DNA from: Arthrobacter liuii
Lineage (GTDB): Bacteria > Actinomycetota > Actinomycetes > Actinomycetales > Micrococcaceae
Assembly: GCF_014639275.1 (NCBI RefSeq)
Contig: NZ_BMFW01000012.1
Span: 1-37,826, forward strand
DNA length: 37,826 nt
Direction of reading: 5' to 3'
Each line of letters starts with the position of its first letter. The stretch's first letter is position 1. Position numbers and translations under genes: made by a program. Positions 16,726-24,905 of this stretch are shown here, in pieces. Under the pieces are notes generated by a model that saw only the letters and a list, made by a program, of their open reading frames with translations, had not been told where the DNA came from and made no database searches.

Positions 16726-18192
16726 CTAATCCCTTTTAAGGCTCCAGGTAGCCCCGTCAGGGCCGTCCTCCACCACGACGCCGGCCTGGTTGAGCGTGTC
16801 CCGGATGGCATCGGAAGCGACCCAGTCCTTGTCGGCACGGGCAGCGGCACGGGCTGCCAGCTGCGCTTCCACCAGTACGCGCAGCGCGTCGGCCTCACGC
16901 GTGCTCACCGCTTCGGAGCCCGCCACTGCGTTCAGTCCCAGGACTTCGGCCATGAGGACGACGGCGTGCATCGCCTGCCGTGCGGCGTCGTTGTCACCCT
17001 CGGCAAGGGCTGTGTTGCCCGCCCGGACGGTGTCGTGCAGGGCGGCCAGGGCCCGCGGGACGTTGAGGTCATCGTCCATGGCTTCGCAAAAGGCGTTGAT
17101 GCTCGTCGAAGCGGAGCCGTAGTTGCCGTCCGCAATGCCCGTGTAGCCGCCGAAACGTGCGGCGGCCTTGGCCAGGAAGCCATCAATGCGTTCCACGGCT
17201 GCCGCGGCCTCCTGCAGGGAGGTGGGGCGGTAGTCCAGGACGGAGCGGTAGTGCGCCTGGCCGAGGTAGTAGCGGACCACCCGGGGCGGCGCGAGCTCCA
17301 GCATTTCCGCGGGGCTGATGGTGTTGCCGATGGACTTGGACATCTTCTCGCCCTGGTAGGTCACCATGCCGTTGTGCATCCAGAAGTTTGCGAACGGGTG
17401 TCCCGCTGCCTGCGACTGCGCCATCTCGTTTTCGTGGTGCGGGAAGCGCAGGTCCAGGCCGCCGCCGTGGATATCGAAGGCGGCGCCAAGGTACTTGGTG
17501 ACCATGGCCGAGCACTCGAGGTGCCAGCCGGGCCGCCCGGCTCCCCAGGGCGAGGCCCAGCTGGCGGTGGCCGGCTCTCCTTCTTTGGAACCCTTCCACA
17601 GCGCGAAGTCGCGGGGATCCTTCTTGCCGCGCGGATCGGCGTCGGGCGCTGCCTGCATGTCATCGATGTTCTGCCGGGTCAGGGCGCCGTACTTGTCCCA
17701 GGAGCGGACATCGAAGTACACGTCCCCGGAATCGTCGAGGGCAGGGTAGGCATGCCCTCGGTCAATGAGCTGCTGGATCAGGGCATGCATCTCGGGGATA
17801 TGGCCGGTGGCACGGGGTTCATAGGTGGGGCGGGAGACGCCCAGGGTGTCATAGGCCTTCAGGAACTCCCGCTCATAGCGGTAGGCCAGCGCCCACCACT
17901 CTTCGCCGGCCACCTCTCCCGGTTCCGGGCTGAAGTCCGGCGCGAAGGAAGCCTCGGATTTGGCGAGGATCTTGTCGTCGATGTCCGTCACGTTGCGGAC
18001 AACCGTGACGCGCAGGCCCCGGTACTCCAACCAGCGGGTCAGTTGATCGAAGGCGATGGCGGAACGGATGTGGCCCACGTGCGGCATGCCCTGGACCGTT
18101 GCCCCGCAGTAGTAGAGGCTGACCTTGCCGTCGACGATGGGGACGAAGTTCCGGACTTCGGCGGAGGCGGTGTCATAGAAGCGCAGGGTCAC
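16726..18192 (-). CDS. cysS: cysteinyl-tRNA synthetase
   Basis: A 488-residue class I aminoacyl-tRNA synthetase that charges tRNA-Cys. The HIGH-type motif appears as HVGH at about residue 38, KMSKS in [10 protein letters not shown], and the zinc ligands lie in [15 protein letters not shown] and the FPHHENE segment. The start is a GTG at 18190-18192 ([10 protein letters not shown]). There is no Shine-Dalgarno, but TAGTCT ends 6 nt upstream and overlaps the ispF stop, so the gene may have its own leaderless promoter besides read-through from ispDF. The homologous MshC of mycothiol synthesis is excluded by length, start context and neighbours, though the families are related. Confidence 0.93.
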   Translation of the reverse strand: MTLRFYDTASAEVRNFVPIVDGKVSLYYCGATVQGMPHVGHIRSAIAFDQLTRWLEYRGLRVTVVRNVTDIDDKILAKSEASFAPDFSPEPGEVAGEEWWALAYRYEREFLKAYDTLGVSRPTYEPRATGHIPEMHALIQQLIDRGHAYPALDDSGDVYFDVRSWDKYGALTRQNIDDMQAAPDADPRGKKDPRDFALWKGSKEGEPATASWASPWGAGRPGWHLECSAMVTKYLGAAFDIHGGGLDLRFPHHENEMAQSQAAGHPFANFWMHNGMVTYQGEKMSKSIGNTISPAEMLELAPPRVVRYYLGQAHYRSVLDYRPTSLQEAAAAVERIDGFLAKAAARFGGYTGIADGNYGSASTSINAFCEAMDDDLNVPRALAALHDTVRAGNTALAEGDNDAARQAMHAVVLMAEVLGLNAVAGSEAVSTREADALRVLVEAQLAARAAARADKDWVASDAIRDTLNQAGVVVEDGPDGATWSLKRD

Positions 18193-18198
18193 CGCTAC

Positions 18199-18204
18199 AG
18201 ACTA
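18199..18204 (-). promoter_or_regulatory. -10 box of cysS (leaderless start)
   Basis: TAGTCT on the minus strand ends 6 nt before the cysS GTG and uses the ispF TAG stop as its first three bases. Its -35 is unclear. Confidence 0.3.
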
Positions 18205-18720
18205 GCTGATGGGCTCGGGGGGCTGCGGGTACACCAGGGCGGTGGCTACCGCGGAGATACCCTCGCCGCGTCCGGTGAATCCCAGGCCGTCGCTGGTGGT
18301 CGCGGTGACGCCAATGTGGGCGCCTGCCGCCTCGCTGAGGACCTTTTGCGACTCTTCCCGCCGCGGCCCGAATTTGGGCCGGTTGGCCACGAACTGCACG
18401 GCAACGTTCCCAATCTCAAAGCCGGCTGCCCGGACGATCCGTGCAGCTTCGGCGAGGAGGGTGGCGCCGGAGGCACCGGCGAATTCCGGGCGGTCAGTGC
18501 CGAAGTGGGTGCCAAGGTCGCCGATTCCGGCAGCCGAGAACAGGGCGTCTGCGGCAGCATGGGCCACGGCGTCACCATCAGAGTGCCCGGCCAGGCCGCG
18601 TTCGCCGGGCCAAAGGAGTCCGCCGAGCCAGAGCGGGCGGGTTGAGTCTTCCGGGGCGTAGGCGTGGACGTCGATTCCCACCCCGGTGCGCGGAAGGAGC
18701 ATGTCCCTGTCCCGGTTCAT
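18202..18720 (-). CDS. ispF: 2-C-methyl-D-erythritol 2,4-cyclodiphosphate synthase
   Basis: A 172-residue enzyme of the MEP isoprenoid pathway, converting CDP-ME 2-phosphate to MEcPP. The metal-binding DVHAY near the N-terminus, [15 protein letters not shown] with the zinc histidine, and the C-terminal [14 protein letters not shown] are all present. The ATG at 18718-18720 overlaps the ispD stop as ATGA, so translation is coupled. The frame also opens at a GTG at 18732, which would add four residues. Upstream is ispD, which supplies the preceding methylerythritol cytidylyltransferase step; downstream is cysS after 9 bp. Confidence 0.93.
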   Translation of the reverse strand: MNRDRDMLLPRTGVGIDVHAYAPEDSTRPLWLGGLLWPGERGLAGHSDGDAVAHAAADALFSAAGIGDLGTHFGTDRPEFAGASGATLLAEAARIVRAAGFEIGNVAVQFVANRPKFGPRREESQKVLSEAAGAHIGVTATTSDGLGFTGRGEGISAVATALVYPQPPEPIS

Positions 18721-19499
18721 CCTTCCACCCACCGGGCGCCGAGGGGGCCTTCAAGGAGCCCTTCGGCGAAGATCAGGTCCAGGGGTGTGGTGATCTTCAG
18801 GGACTGCGTTGACCCGCGGACGGCGTGTACGGGCGTGCCGAGCATCTCCACCAGCATGGCGTCATCGGTGACGGCCGTTGCCTGCTGCTGGTCCAGGTCC
18901 TGCGCCGCCTGGTGCGCCTGCAGCAATGTGCCGATGGTGAAACCTTGGGGCGTCTGGACGGCCCGCAGTTCCTCGCGGCGGGCAGTCCCTGTGACAACCT
19001 CGGGGGCAAACGCTGTGTCATCGCCCGTGGTGGCCGCCACGGTCTTGACAGTGTCCACCACCGGAAGCGCAGGAATGACCGCGGCCGCGCCGGCGGCAAG
19101 GGCATCGGACACGCGGTGGAAAACGGATTCGGGCGTCAACGCCCGGGCAGCGTCATGGACCAGGACCGCCTCGATGCCATCCATCAGGGCAGCGATACCA
19201 GCGCGGACGGAGTCGGCCCTGGTGGATCCGCCGTCGACAATCGTCAGGAGGGGGCCGCCGTCGGCAAGTTCCTCCCGGAAGTCGTCGCACAACTGCCTCA
19301 GGCCCTGGTCCCCGGCGGGCAATGCCACACACACCTGGCTTGCTACGCCTGACGCGACAATTCCGCGCAGGGCATGCATCAGGATGGGCTCTCCGCCCAG
19401 CGGCACGGCAGCCTTGGGCATGCCGTAGCCAAGGCGCTGCCCTGAACCTGCCGCCACCACGATGACTGCCGTGACAAGGCGCGTGGATGATTCACTCAT
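18717..19499 (-). CDS. ispD: 2-C-methyl-D-erythritol 4-phosphate cytidylyltransferase
   Basis: A 260-residue nucleotidyltransferase of the MEP pathway. The CTP-binding AAGSGQRLG with the downstream lysine in [10 protein letters not shown] lies at the N-terminus, and the HDAARALTP metal/substrate motif lies in the middle. The frame opens as far up as 19562, but family similarity begins near [13 protein letters not shown], and the ATG at 19497-19499 has TAGGCT 7 nt upstream and no Shine-Dalgarno, so a leaderless start is likely. It is separated from carD by a strong terminator, so it should have its own promoter despite the conserved carD-ispD order. Confidence 0.92.
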   Translation of the reverse strand: MSESSTRLVTAVIVVAAGSGQRLGYGMPKAAVPLGGEPILMHALRGIVASGVASQVCVALPAGDQGLRQLCDDFREELADGGPLLTIVDGGSTRADSVRAGIAALMDGIEAVLVHDAARALTPESVFHRVSDALAAGAAAVIPALPVVDTVKTVAATTGDDTAFAPEVVTGTARREELRAVQTPQGFTIGTLLQAHQAAQDLDQQQATAVTDDAMLVEMLGTPVHAVRGSTQSLKITTPLDLIFAEGLLEGPLGARWVEG

Positions 19500-19506
19500 G
19501 CGGACA

Positions 19507-19512
19507 AGCCTA
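19507..19512 (-). promoter_or_regulatory. -10 box of ispD (leaderless start)
   Basis: TAGGCT on the minus strand ends 7 nt before the ATG at 19499. The same hexamer is used before tmk and the DUF2516 gene. Confidence 0.4.
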
Positions 19513-19558
19513 CGACGCCGCCACTTCCGGTAGGTGCCTAAGACACCGCCGGTGTGGG

Positions 19559-19599
19559 CCAAAAAGAAGCCCCGGCGGCACTTGCGTGCCGCCGGGGCT
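19559..19599 (-). terminator. carD terminator
   Basis: A perfect 14-bp GC-rich stem (19568-19581 with 19586-19599, loop TTGC) is followed on the minus strand by TTCTTTTTGG. It starts 7 bp after the carD stop. This is a strong Rho-independent terminator separating carD from ispD. Confidence 0.88.
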
Positions 19600-19605
19600 A
19601 AATTC

Positions 19606-20088
19606 TTAGGAAGCCAGGACCTCGTCGAGAACGCTTGCAGCCTTCTCCTCGTCGGTCTTTTCAGCCAGCGCCAGTTCTGAAATCAGAATTTGGCGGGCCT
19701 TGGCCAGCATTCGCTTCTCGCCTGCGGAAAGGCCCCGGTCGTGATCCCGGCGCCACAGGTCGCGAACAACCTCTGCCACCTTGATGACGTCACCGGAAGC
19801 AAGCTTCTCCAGATTTGCCTTGTACCTGCGTGACCAGTTGGTGGGTTCCTCGGTGAACTCGGCGCGGAGCACATCAAACACGTGCTCCAGGCCTTCCTTG
19901 CCCACTACGTCCCGGACCCCAACAAGGTCAACGTTCTCTGCTGGAACTTCAATGGTCAGATCACCCTGAGCCACCTTGAGCTTGAGATACATCTTCTCTT
20001 CGCCCTTGATGGTGCGCATCTTGATTTCTTCAATTTTCGCAGCACCGTGGTGAGGGTAAACTACTGTCTCGCCGACCTCAAATACCAT
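19606..20088 (-). CDS. carD: CarD-family RNA polymerase-binding regulator
   Basis: A 160-residue protein closely similar to mycobacterial CarD. The N-terminal Tudor-like RNAP-interaction domain ([29 protein letters not shown]) binds the beta subunit, and the C-terminal helical domain binds DNA at the upstream edge of the transcription bubble. The wedge tryptophan falls at W85 (TNWSRRYK), the same number as in M. tuberculosis. It stabilises open complexes, especially at rRNA and other weak-opening promoters. The ATG has AAGGGGA about 8 nt upstream. It is first in the conserved carD-ispD-ispF-cysS-rlmB order but has its own terminator. Confidence 0.95.
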   Translation of the reverse strand: MVFEVGETVVYPHHGAAKIEEIKMRTIKGEEKMYLKLKVAQGDLTIEVPAENVDLVGVRDVVGKEGLEHVFDVLRAEFTEEPTNWSRRYKANLEKLASGDVIKVAEVVRDLWRRDHDRGLSAGEKRMLAKARQILISELALAEKTDEEKAASVLDEVLAS

Positions 20089-20115
20089 GTGGACATTTCC
20101 CCTTTCCCGCAGACC

Positions 20116-20124
20116 AGTTTATCA
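20116..20124 (-). promoter_or_regulatory. possible extended -10 promoter of carD
   Basis: TGATAAACT on the minus strand matches an extended -10 (TG-n-TANNNT) about 28 nt before the carD ATG. No good -35 is seen. The rest of the carD/lipoprotein gap (20089-20344) has a small inverted repeat (CCGCG/CGCGG at 20164-20179) and no gene. Confidence 0.35.
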
Positions 20125-20280
20125 CGATTCAGGCATATGACCGGCCGGAGAAAGGGCTCCTAACCGCGAAAATACGCGGAAAAACGGCCCAATCAGACCC
20201 CTCCACCCTCTTGACGTATGCGCAGATTAGTGCATCTGGTGAGCGCTCCCACGAGGGATGTGACACCGCCGAATCCTCGT

Positions 20281-20308
20281 TTGACCCTGTTTGCGGATAG
20301 GCTATGGC
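20281..20308 (+). promoter_or_regulatory. possible promoter of the lipoprotein gene
   Basis: TTGACC (20281-20286), a 16-nt spacer and TATGGC (20303-20308) lie about 37 nt before the GTG start. The -35 is good and the -10 only fair. Confidence 0.4.
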
Positions 20309-20344
20309 TGAAAAAGACTTCAAATTTCTTGAGGAGTACGTGAC

Positions 20345-20947
20345 GTGCGTTCCACTGCGATGACCCGGGCCAAGCGCGGCAAACTGGCACTGACGGCTGC
20401 TGCCCTTGGCGCCAGCCTGCTGACCGCCGGCTGCGGTTACATCACGCCCCAGCAGACCAGCCATCAGTACTCCGCCTCGGACGGCATCCGCGCAGACCTC
20501 GGTCCCCTGCAGCTGCGCAACATGCTCATTGTCTCCACCGGCGAGAACGAGCCCGGCCGCCTGATCGGCGCCGTCTACAACTCCTCCTCAAAGAATGTGA
20601 AGCTCACGGTGAACGGCGCCAAGGGCTCGCAGACCGAGGTGCCGGTGAAGGCGAACTCCTACACCCTGCTCAACGAAAAGTCGGATGAGGCCATCCTGAG
20701 CACCACGGGCGGCAAGCCCGGCTCCATGGTGGACCTCAAGATCAGCGAGAATGGCACCAACGTCAGCAACACGGTCAAGGTTCCTGTCCTGGACGCCACG
20801 TTGAAGGAGTACAAGGATTACGTACCCACCCCGAGCCCCTCGGGGAAGTCCTCCTCGTCTGCAAACCCCAGCTCATCAGCCAGCGCCGGTTCGTCAGCCG
20901 GCGCCAGCGCCACTCCGAGCGCTACGGCCACCGCCACCAGCCGCTAA
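20345..20947 (+). CDS. lipoprotein of unknown function
   Basis: A 200-residue exported lipoprotein. A basic N-terminus and hydrophobic core lead to the lipobox LTAGC with the acylated cysteine at about residue 30. The middle (about 40-155) has beta-rich DUF-like character and the last 45 residues are a Ser/Ala/Thr/Pro low-complexity tail. The GTG start has GAGGAG 8 nt upstream. It stands alone between carD and regX3 and ends in a shared bidirectional terminator. I do not recognise a family. Its position next to the phosphate regulators is not enough to assign a role. Confidence 0.8.
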   Translation: MRSTAMTRAKRGKLALTAAALGASLLTAGCGYITPQQTSHQYSASDGIRADLGPLQLRNMLIVSTGENEPGRLIGAVYNSSSKNVKLTVNGAKGSQTEVPVKANSYTLLNEKSDEAILSTTGGKPGSMVDLKISENGTNVSNTVKVPVLDATLKEYKDYVPTPSPSGKSSSSANPSSSASAGSSAGASATPSATATATSR

Positions 20948-20964
20948 GCGGGGGCTGGACGCAG

Positions 20965-21021
20965 CCAACCCAAAAAGGGAGGACCAACCCAAAAAGGGAG
21001 GACCAACCCAAAAAGGGAGGA
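20965..21021 (+). repeat. three exact 19-bp tandem repeats
   Basis: The unit CCAACCCAAAAAGGGAGGA occurs three times head to tail (20965-20983, 20984-21002, 21003-21021) without mismatch. It starts 17 bp after the lipoprotein stop. The AAAAAGGGAGGA part of the last unit is the 5' arm of the terminator that follows, so the array is a triplication of the terminator's left arm. Confidence 0.95.
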
Positions 21022-21043
21022 GCCATGCGGCTCCTCCCTTTTT
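21010..21043 (+). terminator. bidirectional terminator between the lipoprotein gene and regX3
   Basis: A perfect 15-bp stem (21010-21024 with 21029-21043) with loop ATGC runs from AAAAA to TTTTT, so U-tracts exist in both directions. It ends the lipoprotein mRNA rightwards and the senX3-regX3 mRNA leftwards. Two further copies of the left arm lie upstream and could pair with the same right arm. Confidence 0.9.
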
Positions 21044-21065
21044 TGCGGTGTTTTCCGCTGCCGCC

Positions 21066-21746
21066 TTACGGCTCGAACTTGTACCCGAGGCCGCGGACCG
21101 TCACAAGGTAGCGCGGCGCAGAGGGATCCGGTTCGATCTTGCCGCGCAGGCGCTTCACGTGCACATCCAGGGTCTTGGTGTCACCGACATAGTCGGAGCC
21201 CCAGACCCTGTCGATCAGCTGGCCGCGGGTAAGGACCCTGCCCGAGTTGCGCAGCAGCATCTCCAGGAGCTCGAACTCCTTCAAGGGAAGTAGGACCTGC
21301 TCGCCGTCAACGCTCACCACGTGGCGTTCGATGTCCATGCGGACCGGGCCGGCCTGGACCGTGGCGGAGATCAGCTCCTCCGGCTCGCCCTGGCGCCGCA
21401 GTACTGCCCTGACGCGCGCCACGAGTTCGCGGGAAGAGTAGGGCTTGGTGACGTAGTCGTCGGCGCCGAGTTCCAGGCCCACCACTTTGTCGATTTCCGC
21501 GTCCTTGGCGGTCAGCATGATCACCGGGACGCTTGAGCGCTGGCGGAGCTGGCGGCACACCTCGGTGCCGGACAGCCCGGGAAGCTGCAGGTCCAGCAAC
21601 ACCAAGTCGGCGCCGTTGCGGTCGAATTCGGTGATGGCGTCAAGGCCGTTGTCCACCACCTCAACCTCGAACCCTTCTTTGCCCAGCAAATAGGACAAGG
21701 GATCACTGAACGACTCCTCGTCCTCAACAATCAGAATCCTGCTCAA
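21066..21746 (-). CDS. regX3: phosphate-responsive response regulator RegX3
   Basis: A 226-residue OmpR/PhoB-family regulator. The receiver domain (1-120) has the acidic pocket VEDEE, phosphoacceptor D52 in LVLLDLQLPG, and the conserved lysine in TKPYS. A winged-helix DNA-binding domain (about 130-226) ends in YLVTVRGLGYKFEP. The start is a TTG at 21744-21746 that overlaps the senX3 stop as TTGA, with GAGGAG 9 nt upstream. It binds PHO-box repeats to control phosphate-starvation genes and usually its own operon. The mycobacterial senX3-regX3 pair is separated by MIRU repeats, whereas here the genes overlap. Confidence 0.92.
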   Translation of the reverse strand: MSRILIVEDEESFSDPLSYLLGKEGFEVEVVDNGLDAITEFDRNGADLVLLDLQLPGLSGTEVCRQLRQRSSVPVIMLTAKDAEIDKVVGLELGADDYVTKPYSSRELVARVRAVLRRQGEPEELISATVQAGPVRMDIERHVVSVDGEQVLLPLKEFELLEMLLRNSGRVLTRGQLIDRVWGSDYVGDTKTLDVHVKRLRGKIEPDPSAPRYLVTVRGLGYKFEP

Positions 21747-22999
21747 GCGCTAGCTCCTCGTTCTGTTGCGCCGGCGGCGCGGTGTACTTGGGTGAGAGTG
21801 GGCTGCCCAGGCGTCCCCCGTGCCGGCGCCGCTGCCGGTGCTTCGGAGGCGAGGGGTTCGGCGTCGCTGTCCTGTCCTTCCATCTCGGGCAGCCGGAGGG
21901 TGAAGGTGGATCCTTGCCCGGGCTGGGACCACAGCGTCACTTCACCCCCATGGTTGGATGCCACATGTTTGACGATGCTCAGGCCCAGCCCGGTGCCGCC
22001 TGTTTGGCGTGAACGGGCCGCGTCAACCCGGTAAAAGCGTTCGAAGACGCGTTCCTGGTCCTCGGGCGTGAGCCCATCACCCTGGTCGGTCACGGAAATC
22101 GAAACCAGGCCGTCCCTGGACCGTACGCCGATCCCAACGCGGGTGTTGGCCGGTGAATAGCGGATGGCGTTGTCGATGAGGTTCCGCAGCGCCGTGACCA
22201 GGAGGTCCTGGTCCCCGAACACTTTCCCGTCGGTGCGGCCGCCCACCACGATGCTGATGTTCTTGCTTTCCGCTGGAAGCTGGGACCGGTCCACGGCCTC
22301 GGCGATGACGGCGTTGATATCCACGGGGCCGCCCTGCTGCGTCACGCTGGCACCCTGCAGGCGGGAAAGTTCGATGATGTCCTGGACCAGGGCGGCCAGG
22401 CGGGCCGATTCCTTGTGCATGCGTTTGGCGAAACGGCGGACGGCTTCTTCGTCGTCTGCCGAAGATTCCAGCGCCTCGGCCAGCAGGGAGATCGCGCCCA
22501 CGGGAGTTTTCAGTTCGTGCGATACGTTGGCGACGAAGTCGTTGCGGATCTCTTCGGTCCTGGTGATCTCGGTCCGGTCATCGGCGAGGAGCAGGATGTA
22601 TTCCTCACCCAGCATGGCTGCCCGGACCTGGACGATAATGGTCCCCTGCCCCAGGGGCCCGCGCGGGAGCTCGAGCTGCTTTTCCAGGATGACGCCGTCC
22701 CGCCGGACTCCTGCCGTCATGTCCAGGAGTTCCTTGTGCACCACGGTGTGCCCGCGGACCAGCCCATAAGCGTAGGCTGCGGGGTTGGCCCGGACCACGC
22801 CGTCCACGTCGTCCAGCACCACGAAGGCACGTCCGACGACGGCAAGCACCTCCGCTGCGCCGGCCGGCAGGGCAAGTTCCCCGGCATCGACGTCCAGCAG
22901 CTCGCGCTGCTTTTCACTGACCCGGTAGGCAAGCACGCCAAACGTGCCGAGCGCCAGGCCGATGAGGCCGGCAACCAGACCAATGAGCATAGGATCCAC
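21743..22999 (-). CDS. senX3: phosphate sensor histidine kinase SenX3
   Basis: A 418-residue kinase. One membrane helix (about 4-26) is clear, then a PAS-like domain (about 50-140), HisKA with the phosphoacceptor H161 in FVANVSHELKTP, and an HATPase domain with N, G1 and G2 boxes (NLIDNAIRYSP, DQGDGL, TGGTGLGLSIVKH). The last 50 residues are an Ala/Pro/Gly tail. The start is a GTG at 22997-22999 with TAAAGT 6 nt upstream, so it is probably leaderless; an in-frame ATG follows at 22990. It partners RegX3 and is divergent from phoU, whose product normally restrains the kinase when phosphate is plentiful. Confidence 0.92.
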   Translation of the reverse strand: MDPMLIGLVAGLIGLALGTFGVLAYRVSEKQRELLDVDAGELALPAGAAEVLAVVGRAFVVLDDVDGVVRANPAAYAYGLVRGHTVVHKELLDMTAGVRRDGVILEKQLELPRGPLGQGTIIVQVRAAMLGEEYILLLADDRTEITRTEEIRNDFVANVSHELKTPVGAISLLAEALESSADDEEAVRRFAKRMHKESARLAALVQDIIELSRLQGASVTQQGGPVDINAVIAEAVDRSQLPAESKNISIVVGGRTDGKVFGDQDLLVTALRNLIDNAIRYSPANTRVGIGVRSRDGLVSISVTDQGDGLTPEDQERVFERFYRVDAARSRQTGGTGLGLSIVKHVASNHGGEVTLWSQPGQGSTFTLRLPEMEGQDSDAEPLASEAPAAAPARGTPGQPTLTQVHRAAGATERGASA

Positions 23000-23005
23000 A
23001 ACTCC

Positions 23006-23011
23006 ACTTTA
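23006..23011 (-). promoter_or_regulatory. -10 box of senX3 (leaderless start)
   Basis: TAAAGT on the minus strand ends 6 nt before the senX3 GTG. The GGAG in the gap lies too close to the GTG for a normal Shine-Dalgarno. The PHO-box-like repeat lies about 50 bp upstream of it. Confidence 0.4.
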
Positions 23012-23059
23012 TGCTCTTGCCTGGAGCCGCCTGCAGCCTTCCGGTCCATTCCGCGGACG

Positions 23060-23091
23060 GTTCAGCTAACGTTCATCTGTGTGGGCATAAT
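23060..23091 (+). promoter_or_regulatory. PHO box and -10 in the senX3/phoU divergent region
   Basis: Two direct repeats, GTTCAGCTAAC (23060-23070) and GTTCATCTGTG (23071-23081), start exactly 11 bp apart. This matches the 11-bp GTTCACC-type units bound by actinobacterial PhoP/RegX3. A CATAAT -10 candidate follows at 23086-23091 facing phoU. The box could serve phoU and, as an upstream site, senX3-regX3. Confidence 0.6.
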
Positions 23092-23195
23092 CGTTTACCG
23101 CGCGATGACAGAGTTGGCGGTTAGAGTGCCCAACGGCGACATGATTCCTGCTGCCCTGGAACGGCCGGCGGGAGTTCCAAGGAAAGGACGCCTAC

Positions 23196-23858
23196 GTGCG
23201 TAAGGTTTTTCAGGAAGAGCTCACCCAGGTCGGTGAGCAGCTGGTGGAGATTTCCCGGCTCGTCAGCGAAGCGATAGACAAGGCCACTACTTCATTCCAG
23301 ATAGCGGACGTGGACCTCGCCCAGGACGTCATCGCGGCGGATGCACGCATCGACTTCCTGCAGAACAGCCTCGATGAACGGGCCATCGACATCCTGGCGC
23401 TGCAGGGTCCGGTCGCCAGCGACCTGCGCATGATCGTGGGCTCCCTCCGGATGAGCGCCTCCCTTGAGCGCATGGGCGACCTCGCCCGCCACATCGCCCA
23501 GCTGGCCCGTCTTCGGTACCCCTCCGTGGTGATTCCCGGGGGCATGACGGAGACCTTTACCCGGATGGCCGAACTCGACCAGGAGATCGCCGACAAGCTG
23601 ACCGTCCTGCTGGAGAGCCGGGACCTGGAGGTGGCCAGGGACATCCTCAAGGCCAACACAGTCATTAACGACCTCCACTTGAGCGTCTTCAAGGCCATCG
23701 CGGCTCCCGAGTGGTCTGAGTCCCCCGCCACCACCGTGGACGTGGCCCTCGCCAGCCGCTACTTCGAGCGCTTCGCCGACCACGGCGTTTCCGTCGCCCA
23801 GAAGGTGACCTACCTGGTCACCGGCGCATGGCAGCCGAACGCCACGGAACACAGCTAG
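23196..23858 (+). CDS. phoU: phosphate signalling protein PhoU
   Basis: A 220-residue all-helical protein of two PhoU repeats (about 10-100 and 115-205). The metal-binding acidic/Arg motifs are visible in the first repeat (VASDLRMIVGSLRMSASLERMGDLARHIAQL) and as ASRYFERFADHGVSVAQKV in the second. It links phosphate uptake to the SenX3 kinase and keeps the Pho regulon off in high phosphate. The start is a GTG with a GGAAAGGA Shine-Dalgarno. It is divergent from senX3 with a PHO-box-like element between. No pst transporter genes are in this window. Confidence 0.93.
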   Translation: MRKVFQEELTQVGEQLVEISRLVSEAIDKATTSFQIADVDLAQDVIAADARIDFLQNSLDERAIDILALQGPVASDLRMIVGSLRMSASLERMGDLARHIAQLARLRYPSVVIPGGMTETFTRMAELDQEIADKLTVLLESRDLEVARDILKANTVINDLHLSVFKAIAAPEWSESPATTVDVALASRYFERFADHGVSVAQKVTYLVTGAWQPNATEHS

Positions 23859-23883
23859 CCCGCCAGGAAAATTCCTGGGAATG

Positions 23884-23926
23884 GACGACGGCGGCTGGCC
23901 ACCTTAGGTGGCCGGCCGCCGTCGTC
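23884..23926 (+). terminator. hairpin after phoU
   Basis: A 20-bp stem with one G-U pair (23884-23903 with 23907-23926) closes a 3-nt loop 25 bp after the phoU stop. There is no clear U-tract, so it may end transcription weakly or protect the 3' end. The stretch from here to gpm (23927-24068) shows nothing else. Confidence 0.6.
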
Positions 23927-24068
23927 GCTTAACCTCTGACGCAGCGCGTTCTTCGGCCGGAGTGCGTCTAAGGGTGGGCCCACTACGTCAGGGTTCCCTG
24001 GCCGAGCTTGCGAGGCTAGGGCGACGTTGGGGCGAACGACCGAGCACCCGGCGAAGAACCGCGAAGTC

Positions 24069-24815
24069 CTACTTCTTGCCCTGGTTGGCTACTGCAAGGA
24101 TTGCTTCCTCGGCGGCCTGGGGGTCCAGGTAGGTTCCACCGGACTTGACCGGCTGGAAGTCCTCGTCAAGCTCGTACACCAGCGGGATTCCGGTGGGGAT
24201 GTTCAGGCCGGCAATGGCTTCGTCACTGATGCCGTCCAGGTGCTTGACCAGCGCGCGGAGCGAGTTGCCGTGTGCGGTGACCAGGACGGTCTTGCCGGAC
24301 TTGAGGTCTTCCTTGATGTCGGATTCCCAGTAGGGCAGGAGCCGCACCAGGACATCCTTCAGGCACTCGGTGCGCGGGAGGGCGTCGCCCAGGTCTGCGT
24401 AGCGGGGGTCGTGGGCCTGGGAGAACTCGGAGCTGTCATCCAGGGGCGGCGGCGGGGTGTCGTAGGAGCGGCGCCACTCCATGAACTGCCCTTCGCCGTA
24501 TTCGGCCAGGGTCTGGGCCTTGTCCTTGCCCTGCAGTGCGCCGTAGTGGCGTTCGTTCAGGCGCCAGTCGCGCTTGACCGGGATCCATCCGCGGTCCGCC
24601 TTGTCCAGTGCAATGTTGGCCGTGTTGATGGCCCGCTTCAGCAAGGAGGTGTAAAGCACGTCCGGGAGGATGTTGTTCTCCACCAGCAGCTCACCGCCCC
24701 GCGCTGCTTCCGCGCGGCCCTGGTCGTTCAGGTCAACGTCCACCCAGCCGGTGAACAGGTTCTTTGCGTTCCATTCGCTGTGGCCGTGGCGCAGCAGAAT
24801 CAGCTTGTAGGTCAT
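24069..24815 (-). CDS. gpmA: 2,3-bisphosphoglycerate-dependent phosphoglycerate mutase
   Basis: A 248-residue glycolytic enzyme interconverting 3- and 2-phosphoglycerate. The phosphohistidine motif [12 protein letters not shown] is at the N-terminus, and the second histidine lies in [19 protein letters not shown], with [12 protein letters not shown] in between. The ATG at 24815 is preferred: AGGATGA sits upstream and a TAGGAT -10 ends 7 nt before it, leaving leaderless or short-leader reading open. An ATG at 24824 would add three residues. The frame runs on upstream through the neighbouring gene but has no coding character there. The gpm-senX3-regX3-phoU neighbourhood is conserved in actinobacteria. 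Confidence 0.94.
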   Translation of the reverse strand: MTYKLILLRHGHSEWNAKNLFTGWVDVDLNDQGRAEAARGGELLVENNILPDVLYTSLLKRAINTANIALDKADRGWIPVKRDWRLNERHYGALQGKDKAQTLAEYGEGQFMEWRRSYDTPPPPLDDSSEFSQAHDPRYADLGDALPRTECLKDVLVRLLPYWESDIKEDLKSGKTVLVTAHGNSLRALVKHLDGISDEAIAGLNIPTGIPLVYELDEDFQPVKSGGTYLDPQAAEEAILAVANQGKK

Positions 24816-24822
24816 GATTTTC

Positions 24823-24828
24823 ATCCTA
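24823..24828 (-). promoter_or_regulatory. -10 box of gpmA
   Basis: TAGGAT on the minus strand ends 7 nt before the ATG at 24815. The same bases also resemble a Shine-Dalgarno (AGGA), so it could play either role. Confidence 0.3.
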
Positions 24829-24893
24829 GCCGAGCAGTGTTGCCGCCCGCCCAGCGTTACAACGCCCGGCGGCAGGACAGCGTCCCGGAGGGA

Positions 24894-24899
24894 TACAGT
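24894..24899 (+). promoter_or_regulatory. -10 box of the methyltransferase-like gene (leaderless start)
   Basis: TACAGT ends 6 nt before the GTG at 24906. A GGAGGG at 24887-24892 is 13 nt from that GTG, too far for a usual Shine-Dalgarno. Confidence 0.35.
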
Positions 24900-24905
24900 T
24901 GGGCG

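Noticed and set aside
16696..18645. A 649-codon plus-strand frame opposite cysS and ispF
   Set aside because: Gly/Val/Arg-rich shadow of two well-defined genes on the other strand.
20345..21746. CRISPR-like array from the three 19-bp repeats
   Set aside because: The units are directly adjacent with no spacers and their sequence is the arm of a terminator.
22415..23203. A 262-codon plus-strand frame opposite senX3
   Set aside because: It is the shadow of a clear histidine kinase and ends in the phoU leader. It has no Shine-Dalgarno or motifs.
24027..24905. Upstream extension of the methyltransferase-like frame, antisense to gpmA
   Set aside because: The gpmA strand encodes a full phosphoglycerate mutase, and the extension shows no recognisable domain. 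A start signal exists at 24906.
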